A DNA stretch of 64,000 bases from Caenorhabditis elegans (lineage: Eukaryota > Nematoda > Chromadorea > Rhabditida > Rhabditidae), in NCBI RefSeq assembly GCF_000002985.6, contig NC_003279.8, forward strand, positions 496,001-560,000, given 5' to 3'. Below the pieces are notes generated by a model, which saw nothing but the letters and a program-made list of their open reading frames with translations, made no database searches and was not told the DNA's origin. This document shows positions 21,605 to 32,843 of this stretch, piece after piece. Each line of letters starts with the position of its first letter. Within the stretch, counting starts at the first letter, position 1. Position numbers and translations under genes: made by a program.

Positions 21605-24276
21605 CGGATTTTTTGGCTTAAAATTGGAAACTCTTGGTATAAAACTTGTAGAAACACCGAGTAAACTGTACACGTTTTAGACGATAATTCAAAAGTATCG
21701 AGGGAAGTATCCAGAAGTTGAAAAATTGCGAAAAACAGGTAAAATAAGGAATTCAACGCGTGAATTTTGCATTTTTAGACTGAAAATAGTGTGGTATTTC
21801 TTCAAATATAGACGAAAATATCGACTCGCACTGGTTTTCGATCGATATTTATAGGTCGAGTTCATTGCTATGCACAACATTCCGGGAAAACACGAGATTT
21901 GAGGAATTTCTGAGCAACTTCTGAGTAAAGCCAACAAAACATTTTGTACAATTTTCTTGTTGGTCTTGCTCAGAAAATTTTCAATCAAAAACCAATTGGA
22001 AATCGATATTTTCTGCTAGTTTTGAAAAAACACATGATTTTTAATCAAAAATTGTTAAATTCATGCAATTTTCCAAAGTTTTACACGATTTTTTCTCTGG
22101 AATTCACATGCTTTTTAAAGCAAACGGCCGTTTCTCGTTGTTGGCTTCCACGCGATTCCATAGAAACACTGGGGCACCAGAGAAACCGGGGTCGAAGCAA
22201 ATGACCAACAAACAACAAACGGATGTGTGCTTTTTCTTCGTTTTCGTCTTCACGAGGAACCACCACGCAAAATGGAACTACAACTACGATTGATAACGAA
22301 AAAAAAAAAGAAGAGATGATGATAGTTTTTGCAGCAATAAAAAGAGTGATAACAAGATACACTCTATCTCACCCACACCTTTCCGTTCAAAGATAAGGAA
22401 ATAAGATTCGGGGGGTTCAAAGTGTTGGAGCCAAAAACGGAAAACGGAGGGAGCAATTGTTCGTTGAACGAACAATAAAAAACCATCATCTGCGTCTCAA
22501 AAATACACGTGTAAGTGAGCGAGTGAGTGAGTGAGTGCCGGGGAATAAAACGAGTTATATGACCAACACAACGAGCGACGTTGCTGCTGCGTTTCCTCAC
22601 TCTCTCCTAGTGAGCGTGTGTGCGCACCACACTCACATGAGCGCATGCAAGGGTGTATGCGCAAGTGGTACATCGACTCGGTATGAGAAGGACAGAGCAG
22701 TAGTAAGGAGCACACGTTATGTTGCTCCACTACTCACTGTTGCGTACCGTGTAGCCTCTGCGGGCCACCGCGGTGCAAAGTACAGTGGAAGGAGGAGAGT
22801 TGAAAAATTGGTGTTTATTTTACTTTTAAACTCGTTTTCCTCCGGATTTTGAAGAGAATTGGTTGACTTTTTGAATTTTAGGCGAAAAGCGCGGGAAAAA
22901 TCGAAAAAAGATGTGAAAACGAGTGAATTTTAGGGCAAAAGTGAACCGACAATTGTTATGAGCAATCGGGCTTCTCGGTCGGAAAACAGATCACAGAAAA
23001 ATCGGAAAATCCAGCAAAATACTCGAAAATTATGCAATTTTCTAGAATTCCAAGCGAAATTTTCTAGAATTTGAGGCAAAATGATACGGAAACCAACGAG
23101 AAATCCAGAAAAAAAAACTATTTTCATCGAATTCTAGGTGAAAAGCTCTGAATTATTCGATTCTCCGTCGGGGTAGACTCAAAAATTATGCAATTTTATA
23201 GAATTCTAGGCCAAACATCGCAGGATCGCCTACACAATTTCCGGAGAACGATGAAAATCGGCAAATCTGAAGCAAATAGGAGTGAAGGAAGAGGCTTCGG
23301 ATCAGTTTTTCTGAAGAAAATACAAAACTTTCGCTTTCGCAAAACTTTCGGGAAAATTCTCAGAAAAGGCGTCAAAAGCTCAAAAAATCGACGTTGCACG
23401 ATTTTCGACGGAAAAATAGAGTAAAATATCCGAATTTCTGCTTTAAAACTCGAAAAATTGCCCAAAAATCCGTTTGTTTTCGCCAAATTTCTCCTATTTG
23501 GGGGTCACAAGGCGAGCGGGAGCCGCCGACGACGAGATGAAGAGCTCCACAGAGCCCCTGAGCCAACAACACAACACTCACCCAAAAATATTGGAATTCT
23601 CCGGAAGGAAATCGTCGTACGACGACGGCGGCGGCGACGGTGCCATTTTTCATGGGGAAAATTAGAACCTTGTTCGAATTTGTGATTTATTATCGATTTT
23701 CTATGTGCCACGTGTGCCCTATTGCGTGACCCACCTGATTAGTTGCGCGAGTATTTTGTCAGTGCGGTCGACGATCACCCGAAGAATGGAGAAATTGTCT
23801 GAAAAATGCGAAAATTGGCTATAAAACGACGGAAAAAGAAATAAAAACAAGTGAAATGAGGCCGAGAGGCAGGTGAATTGTTTATGCAATTTTAGAAATG
23901 TGATATTTTGGCGGTGTAGATCGAAAAAAATGCGAAAAACACGAAAACAGGTCGAGAAATTCGCAAATTTTCGACGACTAAAATTCAAATGCACAACGTT
24001 CGCGCGCGCGCCGAAGTACGGTAGGTCCCGCATTTTTGCGCGCGCGAAATTCAAATTTTAATTTTAATATTTTTTCTTTCTTCTTTTCTTTGATTTTTTA
24101 AGAATATTGTGCAAAAAATTCGTTCATTTTTCGAATAAAATTGTTAAAAAAGACGAAAAAAAAAAGAAAAAATAAGACAATTTCTCGGTGGCATACAAAT
24201 AAATACAAGTTATTGTTCGGGAAAAAAATCACAATTTTACATTAAATCCAGGTTTGTAATAAAATCAATTATTATT

Positions 24277-25349
24277 TTATTTTCTTCCAAATCCGGCACA
24301 TGGATTTGGGCATCCGCTGGTCATGCAGCAGCCACCTCCACTCCCTCCGAGACACGCCAACGACTCGCCGGTTGAGATGGCGAGAAGCACGAAGCAAACG
24401 ACCATGACCTGGAAGAAAATGTGTGAATGTTAAGGTCTCTTAATATTCCAATAAAATTATTTGGTTTTTTTTTACCGGTGTTCTTGCCAGAAAAGTGCAA
24501 AAATTAATTAAAACTCTAATCGTGGCGAGACCCATCTTAGAAACGAGAGTATGCGCCTTTAAAATTGGGCTACCGTAATAATCGAATTTTTGCAATCTTG
24601 CAATTGTTGATTTCCGAAGAGCGTTAACAAGAAAACATTTGATAGAAATGACACATGAATTAGGTAAAATTTGGTTTTTTTTTAGATTCTTATAATTCAG
24701 ATTTCTATTTTGGACACGGAGTTCTGGCCTTCCTCATTGAATTTTTCGCGCTCCATTGACAATCGCCTGCCGGACAACGAGTGGGAAAGTTGTGTACTCC
24801 ACACGGACAAATACATTTAGTTTAACAACAAAAATCGAGACGCGACGCGACACGCAACGCGCCGTAAATCTACCACAGATATGGCCGAGCCATAATGGCC
24901 TAGTTCGGCAAACTCTTCCATTTCAATTTATCGATGTCAGAGTGTCCCATTTCAGCTTGATCTACCTAGATCTACAAAAAATGCGGGAATAATACGTAGA
25001 GTTCTCAACTGATTTCGCATGGTTAAGTACGTGCTGACGTCACATTTTTTGGGCTAAAAATTCCCGATTTTTTTGTAGATCAAAAAACTGTGATGGGACA
25101 ACCTGACACCACGTGATTTATGAGGAAAGCCAGAAATCCGTGATTTGGAGAGCACAACAAAAAAAGAAATTCGGCCACTGATTCGCGGCCACGAGCCACT
25201 GTGCCTTCTCAAGATATTAGTTAATAATTGACGCTGTGAGACCCACAGTTAAAGGCGCATGCTCAGCATGACTGGCCAATCTAATAGCATCTACAATGAT
25301 AATTGAAAAAAAAACTCACAGTTTGGCAAAGTTTAGCGACGAGTGACAT
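24277..25349 (-). CDS. small secreted Cys/Gly-rich peptide precursor, 53 aa
   Basis: Two exons, 25349-25320 (10 codons) and 24408-24277, joined in frame through GTGAGT and TTCCAG signals. The N-terminal 28 or so residues form a classic signal peptide (VMVVCFVLLAIS, then small residues). The mature part is about 25 residues with five Cys, runs of Gly/Ser and a C-terminal GFGRK. Gly followed by two basic residues is the usual amidation and cleavage signal of neuropeptide-like precursors, but here it is the extreme C-terminus. The stop overlaps an AATAAA hexamer. A TATA box lies about 70 bases upstream. The 911-base intron carries repeat copies. It could be an antimicrobial-type or signalling peptide; I do not recognise the family. 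Confidence 0.65.
24716..25142. repeat. CACGGATTTCTGGC-family copy interrupted by a CACGTGG element
   Basis: The family copy starts at ACACGGAGTTCTGG (24716) and is broken at ATTTAT. A CACGTGG-type element runs from 24935 to 25115, and the family resumes with ATTTATGAGGAAAGCCAG up to 25142. The ATTTAT on both sides is a 6-bp duplication. The whole lies in the intron of the small peptide gene. Confidence 0.8.
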
Positions 25350-25415
25350 AATTCTCCGAAAGCTTCAGCTGAACAATTTCAGGGATTACTTGCTGTTTCC
25401 CATCGCTTCACCGTC

Positions 25416-25422
25416 TTATATA
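25416..25422 (-). promoter_or_regulatory. TATA box of the small peptide gene
   Basis: The minus strand reads CTATATAAGACGG, 67-73 bases upstream of the ATG at 25349, a normal spacing for a start of transcription around 25388. Confidence 0.5.
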
Positions 25423-26095
25423 GTGCCATCGCCGATTGGCAGAATGGGATACACCTGCCCCCAACTGCGCAGTTGAATACGATCCGTGTCTCTCTGCGTC
25501 TAGCGGTTCTCCACGATGTTTCTTTGGCGGCGGTGAAGCCGTGTGTGTGTGTGTGGCTCCTCCATTCTGATTGAATGTGTAACACTGCGGGCAACCGATT
25601 GGTTTTGGCGGCGGCGGGAAAACGAATCCGGATATACTACATACACAAACACACACTCACACACACCGAAGGAACTTTTCAGAGAAACCTGAACTGGCTT
25701 TTTATGATTTAAGTGCTTCTGCTGCCAGCATGATGTGGTGGTTGTGTGTTGTCAATAGGATTTATGCTAATTCCTGACACATTCAAGAGATGAAACATCA
25801 AACCGGGTAGGAACTTAGTCCACCCAACACTGTGAGAGATTAATAGAACCTTTAAAAGTGGCACTTCTAGGCAGAATTCAATAGAATGGTGGGCGCCTTG
25901 GAGCCTAGTCGACCTGCGATGTGAGTGGCAAGGTTGGCAGAGCTAGGATAAGCTTCTGGAACTGTAGGACTGTAACAAGCAAGGATCCCGCTCTGGTACT
26001 GTAGTGAACTTTGAGATCAAATTAGGTTTTTCAATATTTAACTAGCACTGTTTCCGGCCCTGATCTTAGAAAGAAAAGAAAAAAAGGATGTGAAC

Positions 26096-26227
26096 CAGGC
26101 GTGGGCGGCAAACGATTTTTTTCCGGCAAATCGGCAAATCACTAAGTTGCCGGAATTTAAAATTTCCGGGAAATCGGCAAACTGACACTTTGCCAATTTG
26201 CCGAACGGCAATTGCCGCCCACACCTG
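26096..26227. mobile_element. hAT-like CGGCAA MITE, copy A
   Basis: The ends CAGGCGTGGGCGGCAA and TTGCCGCCCACACCTG are inverted. The flanks ATGTGAAC and ATGTATAC agree at six of eight positions. The interior repeats CGGCAAATCGGCAAA and its complement. Confidence 0.7.
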
Positions 26228-26252
26228 ATGTATACATATATATGCTTTCACT

Positions 26253-26429
26253 CATGTGGTGCCAGAATGTCTCACTGCGGTTTGATCTACGAAAAATGCG
26301 GGAATATTTTTCCAGAAAAATTGCGGCGTCAGCACGCTCCTAACCATGCAAAATCAGATGAGATGTATGCGTCTCTTCTCCCGCATTTTTCGAAGATCAC
26401 AGCAAAATAGAACTTTCTAACTCCACGTG
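26253..26429. repeat. CACGTGG-ended element, copy 7
   Basis: It runs from CATGTGGTGCCAG to CTCCACGTG in inverted orientation relative to copy 3. It is diverged at the right end. Confidence 0.7.
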
Positions 26430-26989
26430 TCTACTGAGAAAAGAGCCGAAAGCTTATTTTCCACGTATCAGGGATCGGAATCCCACCTAGCTAGTTCATC
26501 CTATTGCATCATTGAAGCATCTTCCGGATTCTCCACTTTGTTTGCTTTTCGAAATCGTTTCAAACTGAAAGCCGCGCTTTCAAGGCCGTCTTCTTCCGAT
26601 TTTCCGATCTACCTTTTGTTGATCATCACGTGCCTGGCGATCACAACACTGTTCAACCGGAATATCTGAAGATGTTCCACCAAATGGATCGTTTTTCTCA
26701 GGACGGAAGAATACTAATTTGCAAAAAGTCTGTTCTGTTCTAAAAGTTCTGAATCTTCTGAAAAAATTTCAGACTTAGATCCTGTCATTACATGGGCAAG
26801 CAGTGGAGTCGGAGATTTTTTATCAAAATATATGGATAGGTAATCAGGGAGAGACTGGCTCCTTTGTTACAATATATTAGGTTTTGTTCTTTAAAATGTT
26901 CAAATGAAGCTGAAGAGTTCCGGCTAAAAGTATATGATTTTTCAATGATTTTTCAAAAATTTCAAGGTATAACTCTGAAACTAAAATTT

Positions 26990-28210
26990 AAAAAAGAAAC
27001 TAAATTGGATTTTAATGTTAGTTAGTTTATTAACAGAAAGAGCAGTATTTTTTGATAATTGTAACCTGAAAACTCTATTTTTCTAGTTTCGTGAAGTAAA
27101 AATGTTTTATTATGTGACATTTATTGAAATTTAATTATAATACACTGTTAGAAATATTTTATTATCTAAAAAAGTAAATTGGATTATAATGTTAATTATT
27201 TTACTATCAAAAAGATCAGTATTTTGTGATAGTTTTAACCTAAAAACATTTCTGAAGATCGTTTTTTGTGAGAAAAAATTATTTTAATATGTGTCATTTA
27301 AAGCAACTTTTAAAAAATTGCGGTTTAGAAATGTTCAGCTATCAAAAAAAAGTACATTGGATTTTGGTGCCAGTCAATTTATCAACAGAAAAAGTGGTCC
27401 TAAAATAATTTCCAAACTTATTAATGGTGGTAGCATTAAAAAACACTTTTTTTTGGATTTTTTGAAATGAATAGTGTATTTACAGAGACAATGGTAGATC
27501 AACCTAAAAGAACAAAAAATTTGCAATTTTTCCAGGTAGGACACTTTTTTGCTACTCGAATATAACTAACCTAAAATAATTTCCAAAAGTTTCAATGGTG
27601 GTAGCACAAAAAAAAACAATTTTTTTGATTTTTGAAATGAATAGTGTAGTTACAAAGACGGTGGTACATTGACCTAAAAAAACGAAAAATTTACTACTTT
27701 TTCAGGTAGGACACTTTTTTGCTACTCGAATATAACTAACCTAAAATAATTTCCAAACGTTTTAATGGTGGTAGAATGTAAAATAACTTGTTTTTTTTTG
27801 GTTTTTTGAAATGAATAGTGTAGTTACAGAGACAATGGTACATTGGCCTGAAAGAACAAAAAATTTGCTATTTTTCCATTTTGACCAAAACTATTGGTTT
27901 TGTCCCCAAAAAATTAGTAAAATGACCCACAATCCAGTTATTTTGCTGTTTAAGCAGACACACTACACGGAATTATTTTCAGAAACCAGATGTATGTTAA
28001 GATTTTAGTAGTTTCGGTGCTGCAAAAACCATCAAAAAATACCAAATTTTTCGGCGTTTGTGAAGCACGGCAATTTTTGAGATTTGCCGCACACCCCAGG
28101 TACAGAGACAATTTTATATCGACGTGAACGAACAAAAAATTTGCTATTTTCTCAGGTAGGCCACTTTTTTGCTGCTCTAATTTCACACACCTAAAATAAT
28201 TTTCAAATGT
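26990..28210 (+). repeat. degenerate tandem array, period about 175-185 bases
   Basis: ATTGGATTTTAATGTTAGTT recurs at about 27005, 27180 and 27357 with changes. A related block recurs at about 27450, 27630, 27810 and 28100. That block consists of TGAAATGAATAGTGTA, AAAAATTTGC, TTTTTCCAGGTAGGACACTT, TTTGCTACTCGAATATAAC and CCTAAAATAATTTCCAAA. A fragment with TTTGCCGCACACCCCAG interrupts it near 28085. Confidence 0.75.
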
Positions 28211-29049
28211 TCATCCTACCCTTATATGTAGTAAGAAGATTTCAAATTCAAATTTTCATGCATCAACTCGTCCCCACCGTTTTTGTTTCCCTGGCTGACT
28301 CATCTGACCTTGTCACCCCACGTGTGTTTGTCTTTGTGCCCCCTCTCGTGCTCACCTTGTTCCAAATTCTGTGAAAACTCATCTCGAAGGCCATTTTCTT
28401 CGTTTATGAGTTTTGAAAAAAAAACGTTCAGACAACTGCAAATGACCTCCCCGGCGTCGAGAATCGGTGATAACCTTGTACTTCTTAGATGAGACCAGAT
28501 ACAAAGTGCACCAAAAAATTCAAATTCGCTTGAGAAGCGCTGGCGAGAGATTCGAAGCGAAAACGAGTTGATTGACAATCGGAACATATACACACACCAG
28601 AAGACAAAGTGGGGGAAGAAAGGAAACAAAAAAGATAGAGAGGAAGGAGATTTTGAAAAACGACAATCTCTCTGTGTGTGTGGGTGACAGGTGAAAAAGT
28701 GAGAGTGAGAAAAACGTGGTGGGTACTGTATTGATGAACGATCAGACCAAGTTGCATTCAAATTTCTTTGATTGGATTGTTTCCTGATCGGTTTGGTAGA
28801 AGGTGAAGTTGGATTTTGTTCACTGAAGTTATTGGATTTCGAGACATGAGCAAGCTAGGTTCAGGATGACTGTAGTGGCCGGCTAACTTTCCGTACACCT
28901 TTGGCCGACTAGTGAGTGCAACCAGGGCTAGTAAGGAGGTACATCCTGGTTACCGTAAGCTTATTAAAATTCTGAAAACACCCTACAAAAACTGATATTT
29001 GTAAAGTTCTCCAAAACAGGTGCTAAAACTTCTGAGGCAAGAGTAGGCA

Positions 29050-29224
29050 CTTGGAGTCAGAATGTCTTATTTCGATTTGATCTACAAAAAACGCGGGAGT
29101 TGAGACGCAGAAATCTCATCTGATTTCGCATGTTTAAGAGCGTGCTGACGTCACAATTTTTCTGGAAAAATATTCCCGCATTGTTTGTAGATCAAACTGT
29201 AATGAGACAGCCTGGCACCACGTG
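29050..29224. repeat. CACGTGG-ended element, copy 8
   Basis: The left end is diverged (CACTTGGAGTCAG) and the right end is CACCACGTG. The flanks AGTAGG and GGTAGG suggest a 6-bp duplication. Confidence 0.75.
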
Positions 29225-29240
29225 GGTAGGTGTCGGGATG

Positions 29241-29429
29241 CACGTGGTGTCAGAGTGTCTCATTTCAGCTTGATCTACGTAGATCAACAAAAAAAAATGC
29301 GGGAGAAGAGACGCAGAGTTCTCAACTGATTTTGCATAGTTAAGCTCGCGCTGACGTCACATTTTTTTTGCAAAAAATTCCCGCATTTTTTGTAGATCAA
29401 ACCGTAATGGGACACCCTGGCACCACGTG
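29241..29429. repeat. CACGTGG-ended element, copy 9, exact GGGATG flanks
   Basis: A full copy with GGGATG directly on both sides (29235-29240 and 29430-29435). It includes GAGACGCAGA and TGACGTCA. Confidence 0.85.
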
Positions 29430-30056
29430 GGGATGCATTAGTATGATTACTGTAGATAAACCTTGAACAATATATATACATTAATTTCGTAATGCTTGAA
29501 ACTTGGACCCAAAAACTATCTGTAACTAGAAAATCTGCAAAAATGAGTTTGCGACTTAAAGCTGGAAGTATACAAGTTGCGCAAAGACCTTTCCAGTGGC
29601 TTCAGCTAGCAACAAAAAAATTTGTAAATTTGCCGGTCCCCACACCACATCAAACGTGCAAGACGGGCAACTTGGTACATCCAGTTCACCTGCACTCCAA
29701 CTACTTCCCAGAACGCCACATAGTTGAATTATTACCCAACTTGGTACATTATTTTGTCGACTCGACACACCATCACCCCACCATAAACCCCTGCAAATAA
29801 GGAAGCCGATCGCTATCTACTCATCTTTAGGGACCTTTTTTGCCGCTTTTTATTGATTTGAACAAAATCTCAGCAGAGCAGTCAAAAATTGCCAATATTC
29901 CAATTTTTCAGTTGCCAAAGATTTTAGAGTTTCAATACCTACTAAATCCTCCCGTTCCAGCCATCCGTTCTTGATATTCTCTCCATAAATTTTCGCTTAT
30001 CTCCTCTCTTGTAAAACTAACGTTCACTTATCCACATAATAAATACAATAAATGTA

Positions 30057-30065
30057 TTATATACA

Positions 30066-30139
<74 letters not shown>
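30057..30139. repeat. (TA)n microsatellite
   Basis: About 80 bases of almost pure TA repeats. Confidence 0.95.
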
Positions 30140-32665
30140 CTCAAAAAATCAAACAGGATCTCTCTTTTCCTCCAGGAGAAAAAGAAGATGCCGTTTTGCA
30201 GCCAACAATACTCTCACTCTCAATACACGACGCGACGACGTGGCATCCCTCCCCCCATCCTGCCTTTCTTCCCCGTTTCTCCTGTGTCATCGAAATTTCT
30301 AGGGCAGCAGCACACCGGATTGGTTGGCATGTGAAGCCGACGTGGATCGTGATGGTGATGATGTGGCGGATTGTGATAGATCGTGTTTTTTATCCGGCGA
30401 TTACTGCGAGAATTGTCTGAAAGAGTGGCAGGGCCTGGCGCCTGTCTTTCGGCTCTTTTCAGCATTTTGACGTGAATTTCCAAATTTCTAATTTTCTCAT
30501 TTCTATAAATTTGCTGAAAATCAATCAAAGAAATAAAAAAAAAGTTCACTCATGTTTTAGCATACGGCGCGAGAGGCAGGCGGAAATCGCCTTAAGGTCA
30601 GGCAGGCAGGCAGGCGTTTAACGCCTACATGGAAGCCCTATAGCACACATCTATCTGAAACTGGGAATGTTGTTCCGAAGTGCATTGGAGTGCCTGAAAT
30701 TATACAATGTTTGTTCTAATTTATCATTTACTGTATATAAAGCGCTTATTCCGTGTGTCCATAGTTGGTAGTCTATGTAGTCTGAAGTTTTGGCTTCTGG
30801 AAGGATAGTGAGTTGGGGTTAGTGTAGGGATATGGTCGGGGAACTGTAGTGGTACAATAGCGGTACGGTAGCAGTACTGTAAGATTATGGTACTTTCAGA
30901 AAAAAAAGTTTTCAGCCCCAGAAGTCGGGGTCCGTGCCGGAGGAGCGGACAACGGCTGGTTATCAATAAAGAATACCAACATTTTATCACAGATCCGGTT
31001 ACCGCTAGACAAGAAGGTAAAAATTCGCATTCTGAGAAGGACTACTGTAGCAGGTGTTTAGCGTGTGTCCGAGTAGATGTGGCGACTCTTAATTTAAGTT
31101 GTAGTTTCCTGGTGTCCCCTAATCGCGAACTTCACGATAATTGTAAATATTTTAGTGTGGCCTATGTTTACAGGTTTTACGGACAGCCTAGCCCGAGAAA
31201 AACTCTGGAAAAAAATCCCAAAGCTCTTATCCAAAACTACCAAAGTATTCTATGCAATTCCCTTTTTGCATTTCCTCACCCCGCCTAATAAGGCATGTTG
31301 TTTACCGCCGACTTTCCGCAATAATCTATTCTCGCAATCATGTGATTTACCTGACGAATCGAAAGTATACGGTAACCTTCACATTTGGAAGAGGAGAAAG
31401 GAATTCGTTGGAGCCTTGACCCATTCTCCCCACAGGCATAATTCAAAAAAATATTCACATCAAGAATGCGGATTTGCCACAACCCAACGGGTTCTCCCAT
31501 CCAGCATCTCTACCTTTGCCGAGGCAGAAACTGAGGACCGATCTCGATCTGCCGCCGCGTTCCGACAAATGTAATAGCAGCCCCCCGCGCGATAGCTTTT
31601 CACTTTTTCTTCTCTTTCTGGCTACTGCTGCTGCCTCCTCCTGCGCAAGGATGATGCTGCTAGGATGATACCCTACGAGATTACGGAACTATCCGATAAA
31701 TTAGCTTGATGGAGACTAGAGAGATAGTCCCGAAGCTCTGAAGGAACCTGATCTTGTTACAGTCTTGGAACCGAACAGCTGATTGCGTCGTCGTATTATC
31801 GTTATTCATTTCGTAAATAGATTTTCTCTAGGATTGATTCCCGGTTGAGCCACGTCACTGTCCGAGAACATTCCGGAATGTTATGCATATGTTCTTGTAA
31901 ATAACCTTTCTCCTTCCTCCGGCCGGCCAACTACTTTCATTTCTTGATGCGTCGAGATACGATATCCAAGGCCATCTTTCAAAATCGCAAGTTATCCATC
32001 TTTTTTCGCTGATGACTCTCTCTCTCTCTACTCCTTCGCCCATCTCGTCTTCAGAATCACCTACCGCAAAACAATTGAATAAGTGAGTGTGGAAGTCACG
32101 TCATGAGCGCGACGAAAAGAGAGAAAGAGAGAGAGAGAGAGAGAAGTGCCGAAGACGTCGGAAGAGAAAAGCTGGAGGAACCAGCGGCTGGATCGTCGTT
32201 TGTTGATGATGCCTCCTGCCTGCCATTGTTATTCGATATTCCGATATTCGATTCTTTTTTGCCGCCGCCGCCCAAGAGGAGAGGAGAATCAGAGAAGCTT
32301 GCGCGCTCCCTATCAAAAAAAAAAGATTATCAAATTTGAAGCAGCAGAAGCTGGGAAATGGAAATAATAGCGGATAAACAAAGAGAGCGAAATGTTTTGG
32401 GCAATAAATTTGTAGTTTGATGATAAGAGTGGCATTTTGATATGAGGAAGCTTGCAGAATCTAGTGGTGAACAGGAAGCTTTCGCTATGGAGCAAAATGG
32501 ATTCCGTCATTTTTCTTAAAGAATCGGAGTCGAGATGAAACACCCAGCCGGAGCTGAAAAATTATTCTGCTGAAAAATCGAGGTGCTTGAAGTACCAGGG
32601 CGTTATACAAAAGATCCAGGGATCCTAGTTCTGCAAAAAAAATTTCTGCATAATGAAATGGAGAA

Positions 32666-32843
32666 CAGGGCGGTGCGGCAACCAAGATTTTCGGCAACCG
32701 GCATTTGCCGAAGTTGCGGAACCCAAAACATTTTGGTAACCGGCAATTGCCGAAGTTGCCGAATTCAAAAAATTTCGGCAACCGGCATTTGCCGAAGTTT
32801 CCGAATTCAAAAAATTTCGGTAACCGGTTGCCGCACAGCTCTG
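32666..32843. mobile_element. hAT-like CGGCAA MITE, copy B, exact 8-bp duplication
   Basis: The ends CAGGGCGGTGCGGCAACC and GGTTGCCGCACAGCTCTG are imperfect inverted repeats. The exact direct repeat ATGGAGAA lies at 32658-32665 and 32844-32851. The interior is made of GGCAACCGGCATTTGCCGAA units. Confidence 0.85.

Larger units (their letters stand above)
20395..24276. other. intergenic region upstream of acs-13
   Basis: It holds the acs-13 promoter, one palindromic repeat (21060-21604) and otherwise A/T-rich sequence with short open frames that show no splice structure or recognisable family. A GC-alternating hairpin (CGCGCGCGCC facing GCGCGCGCG) lies at 23999-24050. The GA/CT-rich stretch around 22500-22760 looks regulatory. 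Confidence 0.5.

Noticed and set aside
23372..23653. Possible alternative first exon of acs-13 (ATG at 23651, donor GTGAGT near 23580)
   Set aside because: The donor phase does not match acs-13 exon 2, so it could only be a non-coding exon.
26990..28210. CRISPR-like array
   Set aside because: Repeats are long and degenerate with no unique spacers of constant length, and the genome is eukaryotic.
28300..28761. 153-codon open frame on the minus strand
   Set aside because: The DNA looks like promoter or CT-rich sequence. No splice acceptors or domain, and a composition rich in Ser, Phe and His.
29492..29800. 102-codon open frame on the plus strand
   Set aside because: No signal peptide, domain or splice structure. 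It starts in a repeat-rich area and looks like chance.
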